Source: Hymenobacter sp.
GTDB lineage: Bacteria; Bacteroidota; Bacteroidia; Cytophagales; Hymenobacteraceae
DNA length: 15,441 bases
Assembly (NCBI GenBank): GCA_025362615.1
Contig: JANYFQ010000134.1
Location: 1-15,441, forward strand
Reading direction: 5' to 3'
Shown here: one piece after another, positions 6,363-14,428 of the stretch
Numbering within the stretch: position 1 is the first letter of the stretch
How the letters are laid out: every line of letters starts with the position of its first letter
Notes under the pieces: generated by a model
Seen by the model: the letters and a program-made list of their open reading frames with translations, nothing else
Databases searched by the model: none
What the model was told of the DNA's origin: nothing
Program-made: the position numbers and the translations under genes

Positions 6363-9300
6363 ATGACTAAATCCACTACCTTCTCCCGTTTTTTGTTTTT
6401 CTGCGGGTTGCTTTTGCTGGGCTATGCCCCGGCCCGCGCCCAGGTTACGACTGCTTCGCTGGGCGGCAAGGTGCTGTCTGACAAAGGCGAAGAGCTGATT
6501 GGCGTAAGTGTGGCGGCGCTGCACGTACCAACGGGCATAAAACGCGGCACTGCCACCGATGCCGACGGGCGCTTCACGATTCCGAACCTGGCAGCCGGCG
6601 GCCCTTACGTGGTGGTGCTGACCTACGTGGGGTATAAGTCGCAGAGTGTGAACGATGTATTTTTAAGCTTGGGCAATACCACCAACCTCAACGTGGCGTT
6701 GGGCACCCAAACGCAGCAGCTCGCGGCCGTGGTGGTGCAGACAAGTAATACCCAGGCCGCCAAAACCGGGGCCGGCACCACTGTCAGCAACGAGATGTTG
6801 CAACAACTGCCCACCATTTCGCGGGGCATTCAAGACTTTACCCGCCTCGACCCGCGCAGTGCCAACAACTCGTTCGCGGGCAGCTCGTTCCGTTACAACA
6901 ACGTGACGCTCGACGGGGCCATCAACAACGATGCCATCGGGTTTTCGCCCTCGCTCGGGGGCGTGAGCGGCACGAGCGGGCTGCCCGGCAGCTCGGCCCG
7001 CTCGAACCCGATTTCGCTCGATGCCATCCAGGAAATTCAGGTGCAGGTGGCACCGTTCGACGTGCGGCTGGGCAACTTCACGGGCGGCTCGGTGAACGCT
7101 GTGACGCGCTCGGGCACCAACGACTTCCACGGCTCGATTTACGGCTACGGCCGCAACCAAAACGTGACAGGCACGGGCGTAAGCGGCACTGAAGGCCGCA
7201 TTGGCGACGATTACTACGATTTCCAAACGGGTTTTCGGGTGGGGGGGCCGGTGGTCAAAAACCGGTTGTTTTTCTTCGCCAACGCCGAAGTGGCCCGCAA
7301 CCAAACGCCGCTGTTTTACGGCGCGGGGCAGCCGGGGGCACCGGTGTCGGGGGCGCTGGCGCAGGTGCTGGCCGATAAGTTGAAGACCATCAATAACTAC
7401 GAGGTAGGCCAGGCCGGTGCTTACAGCATCTACGCCAACTCGGACAAGCTCTTTGGGCGGCTCGACTTCAACCTCAACGATAAAACCAGCATTGCCCTGC
7501 GGCACAATTTTATTCAGGCCCGCGCCACCAACCTGGAGCGCAGCAACAGCCTGTTTAAGTTTGGCTCGCAAGATTTTGAGCAGAACAATGTGCAAAACTC
7601 GACGGTGCTGGAAGTGAAGTCAAACTTCAGCGCCCGGCTGGCCAACAACTTCATTGCCGGCTACACCAATATCCACGACTACCGGGGGTTGCTGGGCGGG
7701 CAGTCGCCGTTTCCGCAGGTGCAAATTGGCAACGTGGGGCCGGAGCCGGGCAGTACGCCGGGCCAGACGTTTCGGGGCAGTGGGCAGGTGCTGCTGGGGT
7801 CTGACCGTGAGGCCAGCATCTTCAACATGAAGCAGAAAACGCTGGAACTGACCGACAACCTTACCTACTTTGCCGGGCCGCACACCCTCACGCTGGGCAC
7901 GCACAACGAGCTGTATTCCATCGATTACGGCTTCATCAATGCCTGGAACGGCCGCGTCGAGTACAACAACGTGGACGACTTTCTGGCCGACAAGCCCAAC
8001 CGCATCCGGGGCACGTACCGCGTCAATCCGGTCTTCGATGCCGCCACCCCCGGCAGCCGCTACGCCCGCAACGGCTACGACGACAACTACAACACGCCGT
8101 CGGGCAGCTTCCGCCTCAACCTGTTCAGCGCTTATTTACAGGACGAGTGGAGGGTGAGCGACCGGCTGAAAATCACGCCCGGTCTGCGGGTCGATTTGGC
8201 CTCGCTGCCCGACAAGCCGGCCTTGAACGCGGCCCTCGTGACGACACCGGCCAACCAAGCGGCCACCACCGGGGCCACCTACAACCACACGCCCTGGGCC
8301 GAGCTGACGAGCGAAAACCTTTTCGGCAAGATACAATTTTCGCCCCGGATAGGCATCAACTACGATGCCCGCGGCGACCAAAGCCTGGTGCTGCGCGGCG
8401 GGTCGGGGCTGTTTACCGGCCGGGTGCCGTTTGCCTGGCTGGGCTACGCCTTCTACAACAACGGCGTGGATTACAACTCCGTGGATTTGAACAACATCCG
8501 CAGCAGCAACGGCGGCACGGGCACCACGTACCAGCTCTTCGCTGACGACCCGACGCGGGCCAACCTCTTCGGGCAATTGCCGGCTTCGGCCCAAAGCACC
8601 ACCGAGGTCAATCTGATTGACAAAGACTTTAAAATGCCGCAGGTCTGGCGCTCGTCGCTGGCCGTGGATGCGCGGCTGCCCGGCGGCCTCCGCGCTTCGC
8701 TGGAAGGCTTGTTTACGAAAGTGGTGCAGGACGTGACGTTTCAAAACATCAACCTCTTGGACCGGCCGAGTTACTTCACGGCGGGTCCCACCGGGCCGCC
8801 GCGCTACAACGCCGTGGCTGGCAGCCCAAACCGCGTGAACAGCAACCTGTCGAATGCCTTTCTGATGACCAATACGCAGGAGGGCTACCGTTACCAACTC
8901 ACTGGCTCGTTGGGCAAAACCGTGGGTAACTTCCTCGACCTGAGCGCCGCCTACACCTACGGGCAAAGCAAGGACATCAGCAACGGCATTCGCAACTCGT
9001 TTCAGAGCAACTGGGAACTGAACCCGTCGCGGAACGTGAACAACCCCGAACTGGCTTTTTCCAATTTCGATTTGCGGCACCGGGTGGTGGGCACCCTCAA
9101 CCTGCACAAAAGCCTCAGTCCGCGCTTTACGGGCTACTTTACGGCCGTGCTAACCTACGCCAGCGGCTCACCGTTCACCTACGTTTACAACAACAACTTT
9201 TTTGGCAACGGCCAGCAAAACGTGCAACTGGCTTTTGTGCCCGAGAAAACCACCGACATCGTGCTTGTAAACCCGGCTTCGGTGCCCGGTTCCGGCCCCT

Positions 9301-9836
9301 TGTCGCTTGCTGGCACCGCCGGCGCGGGTAGCTTCGCCGAACTTGACCAAACATTGAGCGCCGACCCGTACCTGAGCACCCGCCGGGGCCAGTACACCGA
9401 GCGCAACGCCGCCCGCACCCCCTGGAACAATCAGGCCGATGTGCGTTTTATGCTCGAAACCAAGCTCGGCCGTCTCGAAGCCGACCCGGCGGGCGTTGTG
9501 GCGGCCGGCCACACCTTGCAGCTTTCGTTCGACATCGTCAATGTGGGCAACCTGCTCAGCAACGAGTGGGGCCGCCAGTATTTCGTGCCCAACACCTTCA
9601 ACTCCACCGCCGGTTTCGGCCTCAACCAAGTAGGCTACGCCGATGCCCAGGGCAACCTCGTTCGCAACCTCAACCCCGTGACGGTGAACAACGTGGTGGT
9701 GGCCGATGCCGCCCAGCAAGCCAGCCGCTACACCGTGCCGGCCTTCACGTACTCGGTGCCCGCCGGCAATGCGTATTCCATCGACCAACTGGCCTCACGC
9801 TGGCAGGGCCAGGTGGCGGTGCGCTACTCGTTCTAA
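6363..9836 (+). CDS. Oar-like TonB-dependent outer-membrane receptor
   Basis: This 1157-residue protein begins with a signal peptide (cleavage near ARA/Q, residue 26). A carboxypeptidase-regulatory-like beta-sandwich follows at about 30-115, with the typical TDADGRFTIPNL and YVGYKSQSV strands. A plug domain at roughly 120-265 includes LDAIQEIQVQVAPFD and GGSVNAVTRSGTNDFHGS. The remainder is a long beta-barrel that ends in an aromatic strand (AVRYSF), as expected for outer-membrane barrels. The GTNDFHGS plug motif and overall size fit the Oar subgroup rather than SusC, and no SusD-like partner gene is adjacent. The ligand cannot be deduced. ATG at 6363 follows a C-rich, low-G leader. The preceding TonB-domain gene is the obvious candidate partner. 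Only 29 nt separate its stop from that of the convergent SDR gene. Confidence 0.9.
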   Translation: MTKSTTFSRFLFFCGLLLLGYAPARAQVTTASLGGKVLSDKGEELIGVSVAALHVPTGIKRGTATDADGRFTIPNLAAGGPYVVVLTYVGYKSQSVNDVFLSLGNTTNLNVALGTQTQQLAAVVVQTSNTQAAKTGAGTTVSNEMLQQLPTISRGIQDFTRLDPRSANNSFAGSSFRYNNVTLDGAINNDAIGFSPSLGGVSGTSGLPGSSARSNPISLDAIQEIQVQVAPFDVRLGNFTGGSVNAVTRSGTNDFHGSIYGYGRNQNVTGTGVSGTEGRIGDDYYDFQTGFRVGGPVVKNRLFFFANAEVARNQTPLFYGAGQPGAPVSGALAQVLADKLKTINNYEVGQAGAYSIYANSDKLFGRLDFNLNDKTSIALRHNFIQARATNLERSNSLFKFGSQDFEQNNVQNSTVLEVKSNFSARLANNFIAGYTNIHDYRGLLGGQSPFPQVQIGNVGPEPGSTPGQTFRGSGQVLLGSDREASIFNMKQKTLELTDNLTYFAGPHTLTLGTHNELYSIDYGFINAWNGRVEYNNVDDFLADKPNRIRGTYRVNPVFDAATPGSRYARNGYDDNYNTPSGSFRLNLFSAYLQDEWRVSDRLKITPGLRVDLASLPDKPALNAALVTTPANQAATTGATYNHTPWAELTSENLFGKIQFSPRIGINYDARGDQSLVLRGGSGLFTGRVPFAWLGYAFYNNGVDYNSVDLNNIRSSNGGTGTTYQLFADDPTRANLFGQLPASAQSTTEVNLIDKDFKMPQVWRSSLAVDARLPGGLRASLEGLFTKVVQDVTFQNINLLDRPSYFTAGPTGPPRYNAVAGSPNRVNSNLSNAFLMTNTQEGYRYQLTGSLGKTVGNFLDLSAAYTYGQSKDISNGIRNSFQSNWELNPSRNVNNPELAFSNFDLRHRVVGTLNLHKSLSPRFTGYFTAVLTYASGSPFTYVYNNNFFGNGQQNVQLAFVPEKTTDIVLVNPASVPGSGPLSLAGTAGAGSFAELDQTLSADPYLSTRRGQYTERNAARTPWNNQADVRFMLETKLGRLEADPAGVVAAGHTLQLSFDIVNVGNLLSNEWGRQYFVPNTFNSTAGFGLNQVGYADAQGNLVRNLNPVTVNNVVVADAAQQASRYTVPAFTYSVPAGNAYSIDQLASRWQGQVAVRYSF

Positions 9837-9865
9837 AACAGAAGGTTGCACCACTGCGCCGCGTT

Positions 9866-10573
9866 CTACCACTCTTGCGTGAGCGGGTGCAGCGTCAGTT
9901 CGTCAATCACGACATGGGCCGGGGCTTCGAGCACGTAGCGGATGGCCTGGGCCACGTCGGCGGGGCGCAGGTGGGTTTTCTCGGCTTCGAGGCCCCCCGG
10001 CTGGGCTTCGTTGAAGTACGTATCGACCAAACCCGGCATCACGACGCTGACTTTGATGCCGTGGGGCCGGACTTCCTTGCGCAGGCTGGCCAGCAGGGCA
10101 TCCTGGGCGTATTTGCTGGCCCCGTAGGCCGTGCCGTGGGCGAACGTGCGCCGGGCCACATCAGAAGTCACGCCCACAACGTGGCCCCGGCGCTGGGCCT
10201 TGAAGTGCGGCACGGCAAACTTGCAGAGCAAAAACGTGCCCTTCACATTGGTGGCAAAAATGCGGTCGAACTCGACGGCGCTGAAGTTCTCCAACTCGTT
10301 GAACGAGCCTACGCCGGCGTTGCACACCAGCGCATCGAGGCGGCCGAAGTGCCGCAGGGTTTCGGCCACGACGTGCGCGGCATCGGCCTCATCGGCTACG
10401 TCGGCCACAATGCTCAGGCCCTGGGTTTTGAGGGTAAGTTCGGCCAACTCGTCGGCCGAGCGGGCCACGGCCACTACGGTGGCGCCTTGCAGGGCCAGCA
10501 GCAGGGCCGTGGCGCGGCCAATGCCCCGGCTGGCCCCCGAAACGATGATAACGTGGTCGGTGAGGTCGGTCAT
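9866..10573 (-). CDS. SDR-family NAD(P)-dependent oxidoreductase
   Basis: This is a 235-residue classical short-chain dehydrogenase with a Rossmann fold, normal length for the family, and presumably cytoplasmic. The cofactor loop is GASRGIG (13-19), NAG lies at 85-87 and the structural Asn at 109. The catalytic residues are Ser137, Tyr150 and Lys154 within YGASK. Arg38 after the second beta strand suggests a preference for NADP(H). The ending IDELTLHPL resembles the YdfG/sepiapterin-reductase-like branch. The substrate is unknown and the neighbours give no pathway. The ATG at 10573 is preceded on the coding strand by a G-poor leader containing three tandem 8-mers. It converges with the receptor gene without a visible terminator in the 29-nt gap. 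Confidence 0.92.
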   Translation of the reverse strand: MTDLTDHVIIVSGASRGIGRATALLLALQGATVVAVARSADELAELTLKTQGLSIVADVADEADAAHVVAETLRHFGRLDALVCNAGVGSFNELENFSAVEFDRIFATNVKGTFLLCKFAVPHFKAQRRGHVVGVTSDVARRTFAHGTAYGASKYAQDALLASLRKEVRPHGIKVSVVMPGLVDTYFNEAQPGGLEAEKTHLRPADVAQAIRYVLEAPAHVVIDELTLHPLTQEW

Positions 10574-10597
10574 GGTGGGCTAATTGTTGAATTGCTT

Positions 10598-10621
10598 AAT
10601 TGTTAAATTGTTAAATTGTTG
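10598..10621 (-). repeat. Tandem AATTGTTA 8-mers in the SDR leader
   Basis: Two exact copies of AATTGTTA and one AATTGTTG run head to tail. On the coding (minus) strand they read as TAACAATT words and form part of a G-poor leader ending close to the ATG of the SDR gene. Related AATTGTTG/AATTGCTT words continue to 10581. The same vocabulary (CAACAATT, GCAATTC) precedes the nuclease gene at 12300-12337. Confidence 0.8.
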
Positions 10622-10634
10622 CTGGCGAGTGCAT

Positions 10635-10656
10635 CTGTCCCGCAGTGGACGCAGTG
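10635..10656 (+). repeat. CTGTCCCGCAGTG repeat (copy C, short)
   Basis: These 22 bases match the start of the cores at 1292 and 12231 (20 of 22 identical to copy A, starting at its CTGTCCC). The second half of the core is missing. Flanking words are again complementary: ATTGTTGCT on the left (10615-10623) and AGCAACAAT on the right (10675-10683). This copy therefore has the same fold-back layout as the other two. Confidence 0.75.
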
Positions 10657-10724
10657 TTGTTCATGGGCGGCATAAGCAACAATCAAGCAACGCAACATAA
10701 GGCTTGTTCACTCGGTGAAACCTG

Positions 10725-10882
10725 CCAACCGCGAAGCGGTGATATGTTGGTAGTAACGGTATGAAGGTCAGTCCCAAACCGCGAAGCGGTGACACCTCCC
10801 GCCCTTGACAGGTGCCACCGCTTCGCAGTTTGGTATTTCTACAAACCACTTGACTACCAACATGACACCGCTTCGCGGTTGG
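10725..10882. repeat. 158-bp nested palindromic element
   Basis: The outer arms (10725-10754 and 10853-10882) are inverted copies identical at 28 of 30 positions. The inner arms (10774-10797 and 10810-10833) are inverted copies identical at 22 of 24, closing on a 12-nt loop. Each of the four arms contains GCGAAGCGGTG or its complement (one is CACCGCTTCGC). The core word CGAAGCGGTG is shared with the palindrome at 2838-2931, so the two may be relatives. No gene, T-tract or obvious target duplication was found. Confidence 0.9.
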
Positions 10883-10957
10883 GTGGAGTGCGTAAGTCCT
10901 GGCAACAATTAAACTGGCTTACCGGTGCAGCGCATCAAATATACCCTTCCTCTTACT

Positions 10958-11458
10958 TTACTGGCTTATTGCCGTGTCGGTCGCGTCGGGGTCGTTGAGT
11001 TCGGCGTTGGCATCGGTGCCCGTGACGGGGCGATGGGGGCGGGGCTCCATTTCGCCCATGCCGACGCGCGAATTGGGGTTGCTCATCTCGTCGGGGCCGG
11101 TGCGGTAGTCGTCGGCGTCCAGCTCGTCCACGGGGCCGGCGCGGCGCACGGGGTTGGGGGCGGCGGCATCGTACTCATCGTCGTTGTTGGGCACGTCGTC
11201 GTTGGCGGCAGTGGGGCGGCCCTGGTCGTCGGCGCGGATGTTGTCGGCGGGCGGGGCCATGCGGTCGGCGGTTTCGTTCACGCCGAGGGCCGTGGAGCCG
11301 CCGGCGGTGTCGGAGCCGTAGCCTTCCTTGCCGTCGCGGTTGCCGAAGCCGCCACGGGCCTCGTCGTTTTTGGGCGGGTCGGCGTTGGGGATGAGGTGGC
11401 CGGCTTGCATCTCCTGGTCGGAGGTGTCGTCGTTGATGACGCGGATGGGACGTTCCAT
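10958..11458 (-). CDS. Acidic, probably disordered hypothetical protein
   Basis: This 166-residue protein is of no family I recognise. It has 36 Asp/Glu against 15 Lys/Arg, no Cys or Trp and very few large hydrophobic residues, and is rich in Asn, Pro and Gly, so it should be intrinsically disordered and soluble. DD, NDD and DEYD clusters recur through the middle. There is no signal peptide or membrane segment. ATG at 11458 is preferred. An upstream ATG at 11614 overlaps the DinB stop as ATGA, but the 52 extra residues are translated from intergenic repeat sequence. Two exact 14-mers (ATTCAACACTCACC on the coding strand) directly abut the ATG. It may share a transcript with the DinB gene. A role in desiccation, ion or nucleic-acid protection would be guesswork. 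Confidence 0.65.
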   Translation of the reverse strand: MERPIRVINDDTSDQEMQAGHLIPNADPPKNDEARGGFGNRDGKEGYGSDTAGGSTALGVNETADRMAPPADNIRADDQGRPTAANDDVPNNDDEYDAAAPNPVRRAGPVDELDADDYRTGPDEMSNPNSRVGMGEMEPRPHRPVTGTDANAELNDPDATDTAISQ

Positions 11459-11486
11459 GGTGAGTGTTGAATGGTGAGTGTTGAAT
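11459..11486 (-). repeat. Two 14-bp tandem repeats abutting a start codon
   Basis: ATTCAACACTCACC (minus strand) occurs twice in tandem and ends at the base before the ATG of the acidic-protein gene. A third, degenerate CATTCACC unit lies further upstream. The repeat contains no G on the coding strand. Its position suggests it sits in the translation initiation region. Confidence 0.85.
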
Positions 11487-11610
11487 GGTGAATGGCTACC
11501 GCTGCCGGGAGTTAGGGAGTTACTGCGTTTGCCGGGTTGGGGTTGTTTTCGTCGCTGAGAAGTTGTGCCGGGTTCTGCTTCGCAACGCGCACGGCACCGA
11601 ACCTTTCCAT

Positions 11611-12153
11611 TCATAATTCATAATTCATACTCCTAACCGTCACCAGCAACTGCCCGAAGTGCCGGGTGCTGTGCTCGGCGGCGTGGACCAGCAGGCCGAC
11701 GACGGTGCTCGGCACCTGCGCCCGGCCCACGCCGCGCACCTCGGCGAGCGTGGCCGGGTCGGTGGCGCGAAGCTGTTGGATGAAGGCTTCGACCTGCACG
11801 GCGAAGGCTGTTTCGAGCGCCGCCAGGGTAGCGGCGGTGGCGGGCGCGGGTGCGGTTTCGGCCGCCAAGTAAGCCAGTTGGGCGGCGGTCAGCGGCTCGG
11901 CCCGCGCGTAGGTAGCCAGGCGGTCGAGCACGCCGGCCAGGTGCTTTAGGTGAAAGCCAACGGAGGCCAAACCGGCCGGGCGGTCGTTGAGGTGGGCGGG
12001 CTGGAAGCCGGGCAAGAGCGCGGCCAACTCCTCGCGGACTTGCCGCAGGGCGTGGGCCACGGGTTGCAGCAGCGCCGGCACGCCCGGCTCGGAGGCGTTG
12101 CGGAGCCATACTTCGGGCCGGGTAGCGGGGATTGAATGACTATTTTCAAGCAT
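11611..12153 (-). CDS. DinB-family putative metal-binding protein
   Basis: This 180-residue protein has the predicted four-helix-bundle pattern of the DinB/YfiT superfamily. The expected metal-binding histidines are present: GFHLKHL at 66-72 (His71 or His68) and the HxxxHxGQ signature HSTRHFGQ at 161-168. Members are thiol-dependent transferases or hydrolases, or have unknown stress-linked roles; no specific reaction can be assigned. It is cytoplasmic, with no signal peptide. The start is ATG at 12153. The last residues (SMNYEL) are encoded by two tandem ATGAATT words that look like intergenic repeat, so the ancestral C-terminus may have been different. It is divergent from the secreted nuclease gene and upstream of the acidic-protein gene on the same strand. 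Confidence 0.85.
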   Translation of the reverse strand: MLENSHSIPATRPEVWLRNASEPGVPALLQPVAHALRQVREELAALLPGFQPAHLNDRPAGLASVGFHLKHLAGVLDRLATYARAEPLTAAQLAYLAAETAPAPATAATLAALETAFAVQVEAFIQQLRATDPATLAEVRGVGRAQVPSTVVGLLVHAAEHSTRHFGQLLVTVRSMNYEL

Positions 12154-12196
12154 TTTGAAGCAGTTGAAACACCGGGCAGCAGGCGGCGCGGGCGAC

Positions 12197-12204
12197 TATC
12201 TTTG
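12197..12204 (+). promoter_or_regulatory. Possible -7 box upstream of the nuclease gene
   Basis: TATCTTTG matches TAnnTTTG exactly. The nearest TTG (12164-12166) is about 30 nt upstream, too far for a normal -33 element, so support is weak. If used, the repeat copy B and the A/C-rich leader would both lie in the 5' untranslated region of the nuclease. Confidence 0.25.
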
Positions 12205-12230
12205 GGGAGTTGCTGGTTGCTCGTTTTGAA

Positions 12231-12282
12231 AGCTGTCCCGCAGTGGGCGCGGTGGTAAAAGCGCAGTGAGCGCAGTGCCGTT
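12231..12282 (+). repeat. CTGTCCCGCAGTG repeat core (copy B)
   Basis: This 52-bp core is 46/52 identical to copy A at 1292-1343, all differences being transitions. It is flanked by GGTTGCTCGTTTT on the left (12215-12227) and by GAGCAACAATTTAGCAATTC on the right (12295-12314), whose GAGCAAC is complementary to GTTGCTC. It lies in the 184-bp gap between the divergent DinB and nuclease genes. Confidence 0.8.
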
Positions 12283-12337
12283 CCGGGGCCGTATGAGCAA
12301 CAATTTAGCAATTCAACAATAAAACAATTAAACCCCA

Positions 12338-14416
12338 ATGAAACTTTTCCTGCTGGCCCTCGGCCTGTTGCCCGGCGCGGCCCTGGCCCAGACGTTCACG
12401 CCCATCGGCACGTTGCAGGGCAGCGGCCCCGCCGCCACGGCCGGCCCCGCCACGGTGCGCGGCGTGGTCACGGCCGTGTACCCCGACCTCAACCCCGCCG
12501 GGTATTACGTGCAAAACGAAGCCGCCGATGCCGACGGCAACCCCGCTACTTCTGATGCCCTCTTTGTGGCCCAGACCAACCCAACAGCAACTGTCGGCGA
12601 CCGGCTCGCCCTCAGCGGCACGGTGCAGGAAGACAGCTCTTTCCCGTCGTACGGCCAGGCCGTGCTGACGGCGGCCACCGCCACCGTGCTGGCCACGGGC
12701 GTGGCCCGGCCCGCCTTCGCGCTGCTCGACAACGCCACCTTCGTGCCGGCCACTGATGCCGAAGCCGTGGAGGGAATGCGGGTGCGGTTCGCGGCCCCGG
12801 TGTCGGTGTCGGACGTGGGCGCAGTGCGGAGCCGGGGCGAGCTGCGGCTCTCGCTGCGCGGCCCGGTCTATCAGCCCACCCAACTCATTGACCCCAACGA
12901 CAATCCGGCCAGCGGCACAACCAGCAGCGGCAACACCAACGCGGCGGCCGTCACGGCCTACGGGGCGGCCAACACGGCCAAGCTGCTGCTGCTTGATGAC
13001 GGCCGCGCCACCGCCAACCCCGCCCCCACGCCCTACCTCGACCCCGCCCTGGGCACCGTGCGCGTGGGCAGCACCGTGGCCGACCTGCGCGGCATCCTGG
13101 CCTTCGGCGGCAACCAGTGGCGGGTGCAGCCGCTGCCGGGGGCCGATGCGCCGGCCGTGGTGGTGCGCCGCCCGGCCGTGCCCGCGTTTGCCCGCGTGCC
13201 CGATGCGCGGGTGGCCAGCTTCAACATCGAAAACTACTTCAACGGCAACGGCCTCGGGCAGGGGTTTCCTACCAGTCGCGGGGCCTTGACCTACGCCGAT
13301 TTCCGCCGCCAACGCGCCAAAATTCTGGTGGCCCTGGCCCAACTCAACGCCGATGCCGTGGCCCTGATGGAGGTTGAGAACGACGGCACCGGCCCCCAAT
13401 CGGCGGTGCAGGACCTTGTGAACGGCCTCAACCAGGCCGCCGGAGCCGGCACCTACTCTTTCGTGAACGACGGCGGCACCACCCGGCAGGCCGGCAACGG
13501 CGATGCCATTCACTGCGCCATCATTTACAAACCGGCGCGGTTGCAGCCCGTGGGGCCGGCGCTGCTGGCCCTGGGCGGGCCGTTCGAGCGCCCGCCGTTG
13601 GCCCAGGTGTTTGCCACGCGCCCGGCAGCCGGCACCGTGCCGGCCGACACGTTCGCGCTGGTAGCCAACCACTTCAAGTCCAAAGCCAGCGGCTCGGGGG
13701 CCAACGCCGACCAGGGCGACGGCCAGGGCCCGTCGAACCTGCGCCGCCGCCAGCAGGCCGTTGCGCTCGCGCAGTTCATCACCGCCACCGTGGTGCCCGC
13801 CGGCAACGCCCGCGTACTCACCGTGGGCGACTACAACGCCGCGTTCGAGGAAGACCCCATGGACGTACTGCGGGCCGCCGGCCTCGTGCCCGGCACCGGC
13901 GCGACCAGCACCTCCTACGTTTTTAGCGGCCAGCGCAGCGCCCTCGACCACGCGCTGTACACCGCCGCCCTCGTGGGCCGGGCCGAGGTGCTGCGCTGGG
14001 GCATCAACGGCGAAGAACCCGCTTTTCTCGACTACGCCGACGCGGGCTCCGCCACCGACACCACCAGCGTCTTCCGCACTTCCGACCACGACCCCATCCT
14101 CATCGGCCTGACACTCAGGGGCCGGCCCAGCGCCGCTACCGCGCCGGCTACGGCCAGCGCCGCGCCGCAACTCCACGTTTTCCCCAACCCGGCCAGCGGA
14201 GCCTTCGGCTTCCGGCTGACTGGCCCGGTTGTTTCCGGCCCGCACACAATGGAGTTGTTTGGCAGCCTGGGGCAGTGCCTGGTGCAGCGGCTGGGCACCG
14301 TGCCCGAGCTGCAAAACGAGCTGTTACGGCACTCGGCAATTTTGCCCGCCGGCACCTACCTGCTGCGGCTGCGCGGCACCGATGGCGACCTAACGCAACG
14401 CGTGACGAAAGAGTAG
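12338..14416 (+). CDS. Secreted EEP-fold nuclease with T9SS sorting domain
   Basis: This 692-residue protein resembles the ExeM/NucH-type extracellular nucleases. Residues 1-18 are a signal peptide ending in ALA/Q. An OB-fold-like beta region follows to about 280. The endonuclease/exonuclease/phosphatase domain spans about 290-595, with the family residues in place: Asn296 (ASFNIEN), metal ligand Glu345 (LMEVEN), His445 (VANHFKSK), Asp498 and Asn500 (VGDYNA), Asp537-His538 and the terminal SDHDP (582-586). A Thr/Ala/Pro linker leads to a type IX sorting domain from about 610 (VFPNPASGAF, then GTYLLRLR and TQRVTKE). The protein should cross the outer membrane by T9SS and degrade extracellular nucleic acid for nutrients, phosphate or biofilm turnover. 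The last 29 bases before the ATG contain no G. Confidence 0.92.
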   Translation: MKLFLLALGLLPGAALAQTFTPIGTLQGSGPAATAGPATVRGVVTAVYPDLNPAGYYVQNEAADADGNPATSDALFVAQTNPTATVGDRLALSGTVQEDSSFPSYGQAVLTAATATVLATGVARPAFALLDNATFVPATDAEAVEGMRVRFAAPVSVSDVGAVRSRGELRLSLRGPVYQPTQLIDPNDNPASGTTSSGNTNAAAVTAYGAANTAKLLLLDDGRATANPAPTPYLDPALGTVRVGSTVADLRGILAFGGNQWRVQPLPGADAPAVVVRRPAVPAFARVPDARVASFNIENYFNGNGLGQGFPTSRGALTYADFRRQRAKILVALAQLNADAVALMEVENDGTGPQSAVQDLVNGLNQAAGAGTYSFVNDGGTTRQAGNGDAIHCAIIYKPARLQPVGPALLALGGPFERPPLAQVFATRPAAGTVPADTFALVANHFKSKASGSGANADQGDGQGPSNLRRRQQAVALAQFITATVVPAGNARVLTVGDYNAAFEEDPMDVLRAAGLVPGTGATSTSYVFSGQRSALDHALYTAALVGRAEVLRWGINGEEPAFLDYADAGSATDTTSVFRTSDHDPILIGLTLRGRPSAATAPATASAAPQLHVFPNPASGAFGFRLTGPVVSGPHTMELFGSLGQCLVQRLGTVPELQNELLRHSAILPAGTYLLRLRGTDGDLTQRVTKE

Positions 14417-14428
14417 CGGTTGCGCGGC

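Larger units (their letters stand above)
10574..10957. other. 384-bp gene-free region packed with repeats
   Basis: No convincing gene is present. From left to right it holds tandem AATTGTTA 8-mers (10598-10621), a CTGTCCCGCAGTG repeat (copy C, 10635-10656) with TTGTTGC/GCAACAA arms, and a 158-bp nested palindrome (10725-10882). The last 75 bases before the acidic-protein stop codon show nothing clear. The SDR promoter must lie here, but I could not identify a TAnnTTTG box with proper spacing. Confidence 0.65.

Noticed and set aside
9837..9865. A shared terminator between the convergent receptor and SDR genes
   Set aside because: The 29-bp gap has no stem followed by a T-run on either strand.
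10789..10998. A small plus-strand gene (about 69 codons)
   Set aside because: It runs across the nested palindrome and into the antisense of the acidic-protein gene, and has no recognisable feature or start context.
11459..11614. An N-terminal extension of the acidic protein starting at 11614
   Set aside because: The extra 52 residues have a different (basic, Cys-containing) composition and partly translate intergenic tandem repeats. The ATGA overlap alone is not enough support.
12305..14314. A long open frame (about 669 codons) on the minus strand
   Set aside because: It is antisense to the secreted nuclease, has His/Gly/Arg-rich low-complexity composition typical of a GC-rich shadow frame, and shows no domain. 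The plus-strand frame has a full set of EEP catalytic motifs.
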